DNA of 64,000 bases from Microbacterium sp. W4I4 (GCF_030816235.1 NZ_JAUSXT010000001.1:1984001-2048000); one strand, 5' to 3'. Shown: positions 26,285-34,561, numbered from the stretch's first letter. Translations and numbers: made by a program. Notes: generated by a model not told the origin, from the letters alone.

Positions 26285-26679
26285 GCGCGCGCCCGCTTCC
26301 GCCCGAGATGCAGGCCGAAGGCTGCGGCCGCGATCCCGACGACCAGACTCACCACGACGTAGCCGATGGAGAGAAGGGGCGCGGATGCCCAGAGTTGAAC
26401 GCTGTCGACCGCGAACGCACTGTAGGTGGTGAAACCGCCGAGCACCCCCGTGCCCGCGAACACGCGCAGATCCGAGGCGGGCAGGCGCGCGGTGATCACG
26501 CCCAGCACGAAGGCGCCGACGATGTTGGCGACCAGGACCCCCAGTGCGGCGTCGGGGATCAGCATCCCGAGACCCAGCCGAGCCGCGGTGCCCAGCATCC
26601 CGCCCAGCGCGACCAGCGCCGCACGGCGCAGGATGGTGCGGGCGGGCGGGGAAGGGTTCACCTGCGTCACTCTAGCCAT
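26281..26679 (-). CDS. crcB: CrcB/FluC fluoride channel subunit (first gene of pair)
   Basis: A 132-residue membrane protein with four hydrophobic segments, partner of the downstream copy. Signature residues are VANIVGAFVLGVI and TGVLGGFTTYSAFAVD. ATG 26679 is the first start close to the conserved fold; the longer open frame upstream is non-coding. The N-terminal tail (about 20 residues) is hydrophilic. The gene is divergent from the Pr6Pr gene, 96 bases away; that gap holds a TACGTA motif that could serve promoters on both strands. Confidence 0.9.
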   Translation of the reverse strand: MARVTQVNPSPPARTILRRAALVALGGMLGTAARLGLGMLIPDAALGVLVANIVGAFVLGVITARLPASDLRVFAGTGVLGGFTTYSAFAVDSVQLWASAPLLSIGYVVVSLVVGIAAAAFGLHLGRKRARA

Positions 26680-26775
26680 CACGACCCGCGGCGGCCCGAT
26701 GACGTTACGTAGACTCGGGGAACGGCTGATGGCGCCACCCGACCGGGCGCTCAGCGCCAGGAGGAAGACGCCCCC

Positions 26776-27492
26776 GTGCTGACGAGAAGGATCTACGGAT
26801 GGCTTCGGCTGCTCACCGCAGCCGTGTGCATCGTGTCCCTCACGCACCGGATGCTGTGGGGCATGGGTTCGCAGACCCTGGCCAGCCAGAATTTCTTCGC
26901 GTACCTGACCATCCAGTCCAATCTGGCCTTCGCCGCGCTGACCATCGTGGCGGGGATCATCGGGCTGCGGCACTCGGAGGACCCCGCGTGGCTGACCTCC
27001 GCACGCGCACTGGTGCTGAGCTGGACGATCACCGCGGGACTGGCCTTCTCGATCATCGTCTGGCAGGCCGGCGTGCGCGGCATCCCGATCACGGTGCCGT
27101 GGTCGGATGTCGTGCTGCACTACGTGCTGCCCGGTTTCGGCGTCATCGCCTGGCTGATCGGACCGGGTCGTACGAGCGCGTCCTGGCGGGTGGTCCCGTA
27201 CGTGCTGCTGTACCCGGCGCTCTGGGGGATCTTCACGATCTGGCGCGGCCGGATCATCGGCTGGTACCCGTACTACTTCCTCGACCCGAGGCAGGTGTCG
27301 GGGCTGCCGGAGATGGTGATCTCGAGTCTGCTGGCGCTGTCGATCTTCGCCGTGGTCGCCACCGCGCTCGTGCTGTCGAGTCGGGTGCGGGTGCGGATGC
27401 CGCCGTTCGGCGAGATCAGCTCTCGTCCTGCTCCGGCGGCGCGAAGAAGGCGAGTGCTTGACGTGCTGCGGCACGTGCGTCGCGCTCGCTGA
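26776..27492 (+). CDS. Pr6Pr family membrane protein
   Basis: A 238-residue integral membrane protein of the Pr6Pr/FAR-17a-like group, with about six hydrophobic segments. Recognisable pieces are FFAYLTIQSNLAF, VLHYVLPGFGVIAWL and GWYPYYFLDP. Its function is unknown. GTG 26776 follows AGGAGGAAGAC. The basic C-terminal tail (RPAPAARRRR onward) lies in a 77-bp overlap with the 3' end of the convergent amine oxidase gene, so both reading frames are constrained there. Confidence 0.85.
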   Translation: MLTRRIYGWLRLLTAAVCIVSLTHRMLWGMGSQTLASQNFFAYLTIQSNLAFAALTIVAGIIGLRHSEDPAWLTSARALVLSWTITAGLAFSIIVWQAGVRGIPITVPWSDVVLHYVLPGFGVIAWLIGPGRTSASWRVVPYVLLYPALWGIFTIWRGRIIGWYPYYFLDPRQVSGLPEMVISSLLALSIFAVVATALVLSSRVRVRMPPFGEISSRPAPAARRRRVLDVLRHVRRAR

Positions 27493-28798
27493 GTGCGGAG
27501 AACTGCTCGGCCTCCATGCCGCCGACCAGGCCGACGAGCACGGGCTCTCCGATCGCGGGCAGCAGGTTGATCCAGGTGCGGATCAATCCGTCTCCGCCGA
27601 CGACGTGCCAGATCGGCTGCTGGGCATCCCAGAACGCCTCCTCGAAGCGCATCCAGACCGTCTCGACGAAGCCGGATGCCAGCGCCGCGATGGCCCCGCG
27701 CTGCGCGAACGGCAGCGCCGGGGCGAACTCGATGCCCTGCTGCTGCAGGACGCCGAGGGGAACCGTGACCACGACGCGATCGAAGGAGAGCGCCTCTCCA
27801 GTGCCCAGGCGCAGGCTCACGCCGCTGTCGTCGTAGGCGACGCGAACGACAGGAGATGCGAGCGTGACCTCGAGGTCTTCGAGATGCTCGTCGAAGAAGG
27901 CGCCGAGGTCCTCGGTCATCCCGGTGAGAACGTCATCGCGGAAGGCGGGCGGGTACCAGCTGGATGCGTTCGCCGGGTCGGCGCCGGTGGTGGCGGAGAG
28001 CCACGCGAGCGCTGCGACGAGCGCGGGGTCCTTCAGATCGGCACCGTTCTGCTCGAGCGCCGCCGCCAGGGACACGTCGGCCGGGAACGTCTTCGCCTTG
28101 TCGACGGCCTGCGCGATCGCGTCGCCGGTCAGTTCGTCGGTGACACCGTCCTTGGACCATGCGGCGGCCGGCTCGAAGGTCAACTGGCGATCGCCGAGCG
28201 CCGTGAGGCGATCGCGCAGCCCGGTCAGCTGCTCGGGGGTGATCAGCCAGGCGCCGAGCTGGGCGGGGACCGGCCAGTCATCGCCGGTCTGGCTGAGCAC
28301 GCGTCCGCCGGTGCGCTCGCGCGCCTCGAAGATGGTGACGCGGTGACCGGCATCGGCCAGCAGCCGCGCGGCCACGACCCCGGCCGCACCCGCTCCGATC
28401 ACCGCCACGCGCTCCTTCTCGGAGGCGGCATCGATCAGCGCCAGGGCGGCGGCATGACCCGAGTCGACCGCGCCCAGCACGGTGCCGGGATTCGTGGCAT
28501 CCGTCGCCTCGCCGGCGAAGAACACCCGATCCATCAGGGGTTCGGCGAGCGTGTCGCGCTGCTGCGGATCCGCGCCTGCGGGCAGGTAGCTGATCGATCC
28601 GAACGAGTAGGGGTCGGTCGCCCAGGTGCTGCGCGCCCAGGTCGTGGGAGCCGGGACGCGCGATGGCGCGGTGGGCTTGGGCGCGGGCGTCCTGGTGCGC
28701 GTGGGCTTGGGCGCCGGGGTGGGGGTGCACGACGCGAGAAGCATCGCGACGGCACCGGTCCCGGCGCCGAGCAGCAGTGTGCGGCGAGTGATGCTCAT
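27416..28798 (-). CDS. Flavin amine oxidase-like lipoprotein, apparently circularly permuted
   Basis: An FAD oxidoreductase of 460 residues, exported: RR at 5-6 looks like a Tat signal, and LLASC gives a lipidated Cys at 24. A Pro/Thr/Lys linker follows. Residues 54-125 (WATDPYSFGSISYLPAG, then DRVFFAGEAT at 90-99, then GTVLGAVDSGHAAA) form the FAD-contacting segment that normally ends a monoamine oxidase. Only after it come the Rossmann GAGAAG (135-140) and ERTGGR (160-165). The protein ends after the substrate domain where that segment would be expected. No key motif is missing; the order is rotated. Confidence 0.85.
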   Translation of the reverse strand: MSITRRTLLLGAGTGAVAMLLASCTPTPAPKPTRTRTPAPKPTAPSRVPAPTTWARSTWATDPYSFGSISYLPAGADPQQRDTLAEPLMDRVFFAGEATDATNPGTVLGAVDSGHAAALALIDAASEKERVAVIGAGAAGVVAARLLADAGHRVTIFEARERTGGRVLSQTGDDWPVPAQLGAWLITPEQLTGLRDRLTALGDRQLTFEPAAAWSKDGVTDELTGDAIAQAVDKAKTFPADVSLAAALEQNGADLKDPALVAALAWLSATTGADPANASSWYPPAFRDDVLTGMTEDLGAFFDEHLEDLEVTLASPVVRVAYDDSGVSLRLGTGEALSFDRVVVTVPLGVLQQQGIEFAPALPFAQRGAIAALASGFVETVWMRFEEAFWDAQQPIWHVVGGDGLIRTWINLLPAIGEPVLVGLVGGMEAEQFSALSERDARAAARQALAFFAPPEQDES

Positions 28799-28832
28799 CG
28801 TCCAGCCAGACTACCCGCGCTCCGCCCCACCT

Positions 28833-28909
28833 GTTCGGGAGGAGAACTCTCGGAGGGGAGGAGGCTCAGCCCAGCATCCTCCTCCCGAGCGTGAGAACTC
28901 CTCCCGAAC
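28833..28909. repeat. Long intergenic inverted repeat (GGGAGGAG type)
   Basis: The left end GTTCGGGAGGAGAAC and right end CTCCTCCCGAAC are complementary over about 35 bases with several mismatches. It lies between the MerR gene's 3' end and the amine oxidase start, both on the minus strand. It shares GGGAGGAGA with the repeat at 59024. Confidence 0.7.
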
Positions 28910-28921
28910 GCGGGCCACCGA

Positions 28922-29734
28922 TCACAGGCGAGCTTCGGCGTAGATGCGCAGCGCGTCGCGGACGAACTCGGCGCCGGCGGTGCCTCCCGCGCTCGTGGCG
29001 TAGTTCGCGCCGAAGCGCGGATCGGCGACGTACATCTCGCCGAGACCGATGACGTAGCCCCTCACGTCAGGATTGGGTCCCTGCCCTTCGACAGGCTCGG
29101 GAACCCAGCCATGAGCAGGAGTGCCGGGGATGCCGGTCAGCCACTCCACGTGGCGGCGCGCGATGTCCTGGGCCTTGTCGGATGCCGGGTCGATGCCGCT
29201 CTCCGCCGCGGCGATCCAATCGCGGCCGAGGTCGGCGACGCGCTGCTGCCAGGCCGCGCGATCGTCATCGGACATCCCGCGCCACCAGCGGTCGCCGTCG
29301 GCGTAGGCGTTCCTCCCCCAGCGCTCTTCGACCTCGTCCTTGTACTGCGTGTGATCGAACCCGTCGAACATGTTCTCGGCCATGAGGGCTCCTCCTTCTG
29401 TCAATGCGGTGATCGTCGATTCGACGGATGCGATCTGCCGGGAGATCCGCTGCTGCTCCTGGCGCAGCCAGCCGAGGTGCGTCTGCAGAGCGGATGCCTC
29501 GGATGCCCTGGTCCCTGTCGAGGGGTCGAGCACCTCGGCGATCTGCGTCAGGCCCAGGCCGAGTTCGCGCAGCAGCAGGATGCGCTGCAGCCGCACGAGC
29601 GCGGCCTCGTCGTAGTGCCGATAGCCGTTGCTCGCGACGCGCGAAGGCGCCAGCAGACCGATGTCGTCGTAGTGACGCAGCGTCCTGCTCGTCGTCCCTG
29701 CGTGGCGGGCGATCTCCTGGATCGACCAGTCCAT
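28922..29734 (-). CDS. MerR family regulator with TipAS drug-binding domain
   Basis: A 270-residue transcription activator of the TipA type. The N-terminal MerR helix-turn-helix is SIQEIARHAGTTSRTLRHYD, then GYRHYDE and a long dimerization helix. The C-terminal TipAS domain (about 120-270) binds peptide antibiotics in relatives (WGRNAYADGDRW, GYVIGLGEMYVADPRF). ATG 29734 follows AGGAGAGGAG. Two repeat-derived insertions are visible: PEPVEGQGP (element at 29084-29102) in the ligand domain and DPSTGTRA before the long helix. No target gene is obvious; MerR regulators often control their own promoter. Confidence 0.9.
   Translation of the reverse strand: MDWSIQEIARHAGTTSRTLRHYDDIGLLAPSRVASNGYRHYDEAALVRLQRILLLRELGLGLTQIAEVLDPSTGTRASEASALQTHLGWLRQEQQRISRQIASVESTITALTEGGALMAENMFDGFDHTQYKDEVEERWGRNAYADGDRWWRGMSDDDRAAWQQRVADLGRDWIAAAESGIDPASDKAQDIARRHVEWLTGIPGTPAHGWVPEPVEGQGPNPDVRGYVIGLGEMYVADPRFGANYATSAGGTAGAEFVRDALRIYAEARL
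29084..29102. repeat. Short intragenic element in the TipA-type regulator
   Basis: CCCTTCGACAGGCTCGGGA, a variant of the element. It encodes PEPVEGQ in the ligand-binding domain. Confidence 0.7.
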
Positions 29735-29843
29735 GGCATCCGCTCCTCTCCTGATTCCGTCGATATGACCACCGTAGAAGTTGACGCAGCGGCAATGTCA
29801 AGCATCGAGAACCTGACTCTTTCCTGAGATCCGCCTCAGACGC

Positions 29844-29893
29844 TTGACGAACTCGAGATATATCGTGTTACGCTCGCCACACGCGATATATCT
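29844..29893 (+). promoter_or_regulatory. Promoter and probable PadR operator of the DUF4097-padR operon
   Basis: TTGACG at 29844-29849 is a likely -35, with TTACGC about 18 bases on. Perfect 10-bp inverted arms AGATATATCG (29856-29865) and CGATATATCT (29884-29893) flank the -10 and start region with an 18-base gap. A PadR repressor is encoded in the operon. The A/T-rich arms stand out in this G+C-rich DNA. Confidence 0.65.
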
Positions 29894-29924
29894 TGATATC
29901 GCGATCGACAGGAAGAGAACGACA

Positions 29925-30767
29925 ATGACCGAGAAGTGGCTCATCGCCCCGGGCGAGGAACGCGTCATCGACATCGCCTCCGCGTCCCGGCTCAAGGTCG
30001 GGCTCGTCGGCGGACAGGTCGACGTGATCGCACACGACGAACCCGGCGTCCGCATCGAAGTGCACGGCGTCACCATCAAGGACCTGCGCGTCGAATCCGA
30101 CGGCACCCAGATCGAGATCGACCATCCTCAGATCGGCTGGGACAACTTCCTCGAGGTGTTCCGCAACTTCGGCACCGGAGGCCCCAAGGCCGAGATCAGC
30201 ATCGCCGTGCCGCGCGACATCGCCCTCACCCTGGGCGTCGTCAGCGCCGGCGCACTGATCTCGGGCATCCGCAACGACGCCAAGCTCAACACCGTCTCGG
30301 GTGACATGATCGCCGACGGCATCACCGGCGATCTGACGGCCAACTCCGTCTCGGGCGACGTGCAGGTACGCGGGCTGGTCGGCTCCGTCGTCGCGAACAG
30401 CGTCTCGGGCGACGTCGCCGTCACCGGCACGCTGCGCAAGGCCACGATCGACACCGTCTCGGGCTCCGTGCTCATCGACGCGATCGGCGATGCGAACACC
30501 GTGAACCTCAACACCGTCTCCGGCGGTGTGACCGTGCGCCTGGACGAGACCCTGCCGGCCAACTACGTGCTGCGCAGCATCAGCGGCAAGCTCATGGTCG
30601 ACGGCATCCAGCGCTCCAGCGGCGGTCCCAGCAACTACAGCGGGCAGATGGGTGAGCTCGCCGGCAGCTTCGTCGACGTGCGCGCCAACACCGTCTCCGG
30701 CGGCATCACCGTGCTGCGTCAGGCTCGCCCGACCGTCGCCGATGACCCCGAGTGGGAGGAATCATGA
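29925..30767 (+). CDS. DUF4097 family beta-repeat protein
   Basis: A 280-residue protein of the DUF4097 group, thought to form a right-handed beta-helix-like repeat. The sequence repeats a short turn about every 18-20 residues: NTVSGDMIADG, NSVSGDVQVRG, NSVSGDVAVTG, DTVSGSVLIDA, NTVSGGVTVRL. No signal peptide or membrane segment is visible, so it is probably cytoplasmic. ATG 29925 follows AGGAAGAGAACGACA; the open frame upstream (from 29844) overlaps the operator and is not coding. It overlaps padR by 4 bases. Its function is unknown; the pairing with PadR is common in actinobacteria and suggests an inducible envelope-stress or drug response. Confidence 0.85.
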   Translation: MTEKWLIAPGEERVIDIASASRLKVGLVGGQVDVIAHDEPGVRIEVHGVTIKDLRVESDGTQIEIDHPQIGWDNFLEVFRNFGTGGPKAEISIAVPRDIALTLGVVSAGALISGIRNDAKLNTVSGDMIADGITGDLTANSVSGDVQVRGLVGSVVANSVSGDVAVTGTLRKATIDTVSGSVLIDAIGDANTVNLNTVSGGVTVRLDETLPANYVLRSISGKLMVDGIQRSSGGPSNYSGQMGELAGSFVDVRANTVSGGITVLRQARPTVADDPEWEES

Positions 30768-31393
30768 CCCCCGCCGTCTTCTCGCACGGCGACCTGCGCC
30801 TGTACCTGCTGTCGCTGCTGAACGAGGCGCCCCAGCACGGCTACGGCATCATCCAGGCGCTCACCGACCGAACCGGCGGCACCTACACGCCCAGCGCCGG
30901 CACGATCTACCCGCGCCTGGCGAAGCTCGAGGAGGAGGGCCTGGTCTCGAAGACCATCGACGGCCGCACCACGATCTACGCCATCACCGATGCGGGTCGC
31001 GCCGAGCTCACCTCGCGCGAGGAGGATCTCGTCGGCATCGAGGCGGGTCTGTCCGACTCGGTGCGCCTGATCGCCAGCGAGGTGCGTCAGAGCGTGCAGG
31101 ATGCCATGCGCAGCCTGCGCGCAGACCTCGCCACCGCGGCGCAGGACGAGAAGAGGTCCGCCAAGGCGCGTGCGCGCGCCGAGGGGATGGGTGATGAGCG
31201 CACCACCAGCCGCGAGCAGCTGCAGCGGGCGGATGCCGTGATCAACGCGTTCCGTGCACAGATCCGCACGGACCTGCGCACGCATGTCGCGAAGGGCGGC
31301 ACGCTGCCGGCATCCGTCGTCAGCGACTTGGAGCGCTCCCTCGACGATGCCGCCCACGCGGTGACTCGGGGATTGGCCGCACCGGGCGCGTAA
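30764..31393 (+). CDS. PadR family transcriptional regulator
   Basis: A 209-residue regulator. The winged helix is clear at the N-terminus: LRLYLLSLLNEAPQHGYGII, then YTPSAGTIYPRLAKLEEEGLV and the wing GRTTIYAITDAG. A long alpha-helical C-terminus probably dimerizes. ATG 30764 follows GGGAGGAATC and overlaps the upstream stop (ATGA), so it is co-translated with the DUF4097 gene. The dyad AGATATATCG-18-CGATATATCT upstream of the operon is the likely binding site. It ends 3 bases from the convergent universal stress gene. Confidence 0.9.
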   Translation: MTPAVFSHGDLRLYLLSLLNEAPQHGYGIIQALTDRTGGTYTPSAGTIYPRLAKLEEEGLVSKTIDGRTTIYAITDAGRAELTSREEDLVGIEAGLSDSVRLIASEVRQSVQDAMRSLRADLATAAQDEKRSAKARARAEGMGDERTTSREQLQRADAVINAFRAQIRTDLRTHVAKGGTLPASVVSDLERSLDDAAHAVTRGLAAPGA

Positions 31394-31396
31394 CCG

Positions 31397-31939
31397 CTAC
31401 TCGGTCCAGACGTCCTTCTGGTCGTCGGGAACCGGTTCGCCCTGCGGGATCACCAGCACCGGCCGGTGCTGGCGGTGCGCGAGGCGGGCGGCGACCGACC
31501 CGGTGAAGAACTCGCGGATCGACTCCCCCAGGCCCTGCTTGCGGGTGCCGATCACGATCAGCTGCGCGTCGAGCTTGTCGGCGAGCTGCTTGATCGCCAG
31601 CGCCGGGTCGCCGACGAGCTGCCGGGCGGTCCAGGCGATGTCCTCCTTGTCGAGGGCGGCGGCCGCGCTCTTCTGCACGTCCTCGAACTCGGCGGCTCCG
31701 GCATCCAGGTTGAGATCGATGGGCGCGGAGTGCACGTAGCCGTCGGGATCCTCGAAGGTGACGAAGCGTGTGACGTCGACGTGCACCACGACGAGCGGCG
31801 CATTCAGCAGCTTCGCGTAGCGCACCGCCTCGGCCAGCACATGGGGTGGCTGCCCCGGTTGCATGCCCACCACGACGGCCTTCTGCAGGGCGGCGTTCTG
31901 CGCGGCTTCGTCGGATGCTGTAGGCGTGGAATCTGACAT
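31397..31939 (-). CDS. Universal stress protein family
   Basis: A single-domain UspA protein of 180 residues. The nucleotide-binding motif is IGTRKQGLGESIREFFTGSV (a G-2x-G-9x-G-S pattern), with the N-terminal strand KAVVVGMQPGQPP and HRPVLVIPQ at the end. It may bind ATP and respond to stress or dormancy. ATG 31939 is chosen because upstream residues in the open frame show no similarity. No operon partner is seen; the DUF3073 gene is divergent. Confidence 0.88.
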   Translation of the reverse strand: MSDSTPTASDEAAQNAALQKAVVVGMQPGQPPHVLAEAVRYAKLLNAPLVVVHVDVTRFVTFEDPDGYVHSAPIDLNLDAGAAEFEDVQKSAAAALDKEDIAWTARQLVGDPALAIKQLADKLDAQLIVIGTRKQGLGESIREFFTGSVAARLAHRQHRPVLVIPQGEPVPDDQKDVWTE

Positions 31940-31993
31940 GAAGATCGTTCCCCTCACCGGCCGCAGGACGGCCTCAGGCTCTGGCGTGCGTGC

Positions 31994-32092
31994 TATCCTG
32001 AATGCTACTCTTACCGGCCTCGAGCCGGTGCCGTGAAAATCATCGGGCGTCGCACAGCCCGGTGCTGAACTCGTAAAAAGGGGGTCTCGCTC
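31994..32092 (+). promoter_or_regulatory. Extended -10 and structured leader of the DUF3073 gene
   Basis: TGCTATCCT (31991-31999) is an extended -10. The roughly 90-base leader can fold: ACCGGC-CTCGA-GCCGGT and CGGGCG-CCCG hairpins, then an A-rich run and AAAAAGGGGG before ATG 32093. Confidence 0.5.
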
Positions 32093-32278
32093 ATGGGCCG
32101 TGGCCGTCAGAAGGCGAAGCACACCAAGATCGCTCGCGATCTCAAGTCGTACAGTCCGAATGTGAACTTCTCCGCACTGGAAAGCGAACTCGGGCACCCC
32201 TCGTCAGACGACCAGTACGTCGACAAGTGGGCCGACGAGTATGAAGAAGAGGACGAGGACGAGCTCGAGCGAGCCTGA
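32093..32278 (+). CDS. DUF3073 protein (actinobacterial)
   Basis: A 61-residue protein. The N-terminus is strongly basic (MGRGRQKAKHTKIARDLK), the middle is conserved (YSPNVNFSALESEL) and the C-terminus is acidic (EYEEEDEDELE). This is the actinobacterial DUF3073 family; its mycobacterial counterpart also neighbours purM. The function is unknown. The bipolar charge suggests a nucleic acid or ribosome partner, but that is guesswork. ATG 32093 follows AAAGGGGGTCTCGCTC, and an intrinsic terminator follows at 32301. Confidence 0.9.
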   Translation: MGRGRQKAKHTKIARDLKSYSPNVNFSALESELGHPSSDDQYVDKWADEYEEEDEDELERA

Positions 32279-32300
32279 CCTCTCCTCCCGCACGACAGAC

Positions 32301-32339
32301 ACCCTGGCGACGAGCATCTGCTCCGTCGACCAGGGTTTT
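32301..32339 (+). terminator. Intrinsic terminator after DUF3073
   Basis: ACCCTGGCGACG (32301-32312) pairs with CGTCGACCAGGGT (32324-32336), followed by TTTT. It is one of the few canonical T-run terminators in the window. Confidence 0.85.
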
Positions 32340-32392
32340 GTCGTGTCTCGGCGCGGTCAGGCATGCGAGCCCCGGCCTGGAAGAATGGCCGG

Positions 32393-33232
32393 ATGCCCCG
32401 TATCGCCGCCCTGTACCGCCATCCGATCAAGGGGTTCACACCCGAGCGGCACGATGAGCTGACGATTCAGCCCGATGGGCGCGTCGCCGGTGACCGTGTG
32501 CTCGCCTTCCGGTTCGCGGATGCCGCGGAGCCGGAGCAGCGCGACGGGCTGGACTACTGGCCCAAGTCGAGGGGCCTCGCCCTGGAGTCGTTCCCGTCGC
32601 TGGCGACGCTGCGTGTGGCGTACGACCAGGACGCTCGTCGGGTGCGGATCGCGCACGACGAGTCGCTGCTGGTCGACGCGGTTCTGGATGCCGAGGGGCG
32701 CGCCGAACTCACCGAGATCATCACCGCCTTCGTGATGGACTCCCCCGAGTGGAAGCAGCTTCAGCGCCCGGGACGCCTGCCGCTGGTGCTGGTCGGCGAC
32801 GGCGAGCGTTCCCGCTTCCAGGATCGGTCGCGCGGTTTCGTGACCGTGCACAGCGAGGCGAGCGTCCAGGCGCTCGACGCGGCCCTCCCGAACAAGGCCC
32901 CCGGTCTTGTCGTGGATGACCGCCGGTTCCGGTCGAACATCGTGATCGACGGAGTGGATGCCTGGGACGAGCTGTCCTGGACGGGCGAGGTGCGCATCGG
33001 CGACGTGCGCTTCACCGCCGAGGGCCCGATCGTGCGGTGCCTGGCGACCCACGCGAACCCGGACACCGGCATCCGGGATGCTCGGGTGCTGACCACCCTC
33101 ACCCGCGAGATCGGCCAGTCCGAGCCGACACTCGGCCGGCTTCTGCTGCTGCAGGGCGTGAGCGGCGCGGTCTCCGACACCAGCGGTGTCGGCGGCGTCA
33201 TCCGTGTGGGCGACGAGGTCAGCTTCGGCTGA
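32393..33232 (+). CDS. MOSC domain protein
   Basis: A 279-residue protein with an N-terminal beta-barrel MOSC_N domain (RIAALYRHPIKGFTPERHDEL) and a C-terminal MOSC domain (about 140-279; FRSNIVIDGVDAWDELSW, GPIVRCLATHANPDTG). The conserved Cys in VRCLATH is present. MOSC proteins carry sulfur or molybdenum cofactor, as in mARC-type reductases, but no partner is adjacent. ATG 32393 lies 6 bases after AAGAAT, a weak -10 candidate, in line with other leaderless genes here. It ends 12 bases from the convergent MFS gene. Confidence 0.88.
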   Translation: MPRIAALYRHPIKGFTPERHDELTIQPDGRVAGDRVLAFRFADAAEPEQRDGLDYWPKSRGLALESFPSLATLRVAYDQDARRVRIAHDESLLVDAVLDAEGRAELTEIITAFVMDSPEWKQLQRPGRLPLVLVGDGERSRFQDRSRGFVTVHSEASVQALDAALPNKAPGLVVDDRRFRSNIVIDGVDAWDELSWTGEVRIGDVRFTAEGPIVRCLATHANPDTGIRDARVLTTLTREIGQSEPTLGRLLLLQGVSGAVSDTSGVGGVIRVGDEVSFG

Positions 33233-33244
33233 CCGACGCCAGGG

Positions 33245-34561
33245 TCACCAGGCTCCGTGCCGGCTCTCCCATTCGTCCTCGACGGTGCGACGCCGACCGG
33301 CGATCATACCCGCCGGGATCACCGCGAGCAGCACAGCGGCGACGAGCAGCAGTGACCAGGTCCAGGAGCCGCTCATCGCGTGCAGCACGCCGAACAGCAC
33401 GGGGAACACGGCGGCGACGGTATAGCCGACGCTCTGCACGAAGCTCGACAGCACCACCGCGGTCTCGGGCGTGCGCGCGCGGATGCTGATCAGTACGAGC
33501 GCCAGGGGGAACAGCACGCCGTTCAGGCCGAACAGCACGGTCCACAGCACAAGCAGTCCGGGGGCGGGCGCCAGGATGAGTCCGGCGAGGCCGATCGTTC
33601 CACCGATCGACCCGAACAGCACCAGCGGACGCGTCGCCTGCATCCGCACCACCAGTACCGGCACGAGCAGCGACGCCGGCAGCGCGACCGTGCCGAACAG
33701 AGACAGCAGCAGACCCGCCGTCGCGGCATCCACCCCTCCGATGTCGATGAACACCGCGGGCAGCCAGGCGAATGACACGTAGGCCATGGTCGAGGACGTC
33801 GCGAAGGTCGCCGAAAGCGCCCAGACGAGCGGGATGCGCGCGAGCCGCCCGAAGAGTCGGCGGTTGGCGGGTGTCGTGGGAATCGGCCCCGTCATGGGCT
33901 CGGATGCCGGAGAGCTCTCCCGCGTGTACGGCGACTCCTCGGCATCCGCCGCCCGCGTCTCGGGTGCGGAGAATCCGGAGGTCGCCCCGCGCAGCAGCAT
34001 CAGGACCCACGGGATGACACCGGCGAGCGCGAACACGCCCCACAGGGCGATCGAGAAGCGCCAGCCCGCGGCATCCGCCACCGGCACCGCGATCAGCGGC
34101 GGCACGAACGTCGACACCGCCATCGCCGACGTGTACAGCGTCATCATCAGACCGAGCCGGTCGGGGAAGAACTTCTTCACCAGCGGAGGCATGAGGATGT
34201 TTCCCATGCCGACGCCCGCGAAGATCAGGGCCGTCGTCAGCAGCAGGCCGGTCGAATCGCCCACCGTGCCGCGCAGAACCAACCCCACGGTGATGGTCGC
34301 GAGCGCCACCACTGTCAATCGTTCCAGCCCCAGCCAGCGCTCGAGGAGCGGAGTCACCAGTCCGAACACGGCGAAGCACACCGGCGGAGCAGCGCCGATC
34401 AGACCGACCACAGCCGGTGCCAGCGGGAAGTCATGCTCGATCAGGTCGAGCATCGGCGACAGGGACGCCACCGCCGAGCGCAGCGAGAACGCGCACAGCA
34501 GGATGCCGAGCACCGCGAGCGCGCGCCCCCGCCAGAGCGGCCGTGCGCTCAAGGACGTCAC
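33245..34561 (-). CDS. MFS transporter, CynX/NimT-like
   Basis: A 12-segment membrane transporter of 438 residues. The FSLRSAVASLSPML start and GAAPPVCFAVFGLVTPLLERWLG resemble the CynX/NimT (cyanate/nitroimidazole) MFS group. A long hydrophilic central loop (PETRAADAEESPY to PTTPANRR) separates the halves. GTG 34561 overlaps the purF stop as GTGA, so it is co-translated with purF although no purine role is known. The substrate cannot be inferred. Confidence 0.85.
   Translation of the reverse strand: MTSLSARPLWRGRALAVLGILLCAFSLRSAVASLSPMLDLIEHDFPLAPAVVGLIGAAPPVCFAVFGLVTPLLERWLGLERLTVVALATITVGLVLRGTVGDSTGLLLTTALIFAGVGMGNILMPPLVKKFFPDRLGLMMTLYTSAMAVSTFVPPLIAVPVADAAGWRFSIALWGVFALAGVIPWVLMLLRGATSGFSAPETRAADAEESPYTRESSPASEPMTGPIPTTPANRRLFGRLARIPLVWALSATFATSSTMAYVSFAWLPAVFIDIGGVDAATAGLLLSLFGTVALPASLLVPVLVVRMQATRPLVLFGSIGGTIGLAGLILAPAPGLLVLWTVLFGLNGVLFPLALVLISIRARTPETAVVLSSFVQSVGYTVAAVFPVLFGVLHAMSGSWTWSLLLVAAVLLAVIPAGMIAGRRRTVEDEWESRHGAW

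Noticed and set aside
26680..26775. Fluoride riboswitch before the crcB pair
   Set aside because: GGCTGATGGCGCC resembles the 3' part of the motif, but it lies on the wrong strand (toward Pr6Pr), and the matching 5' half is absent.
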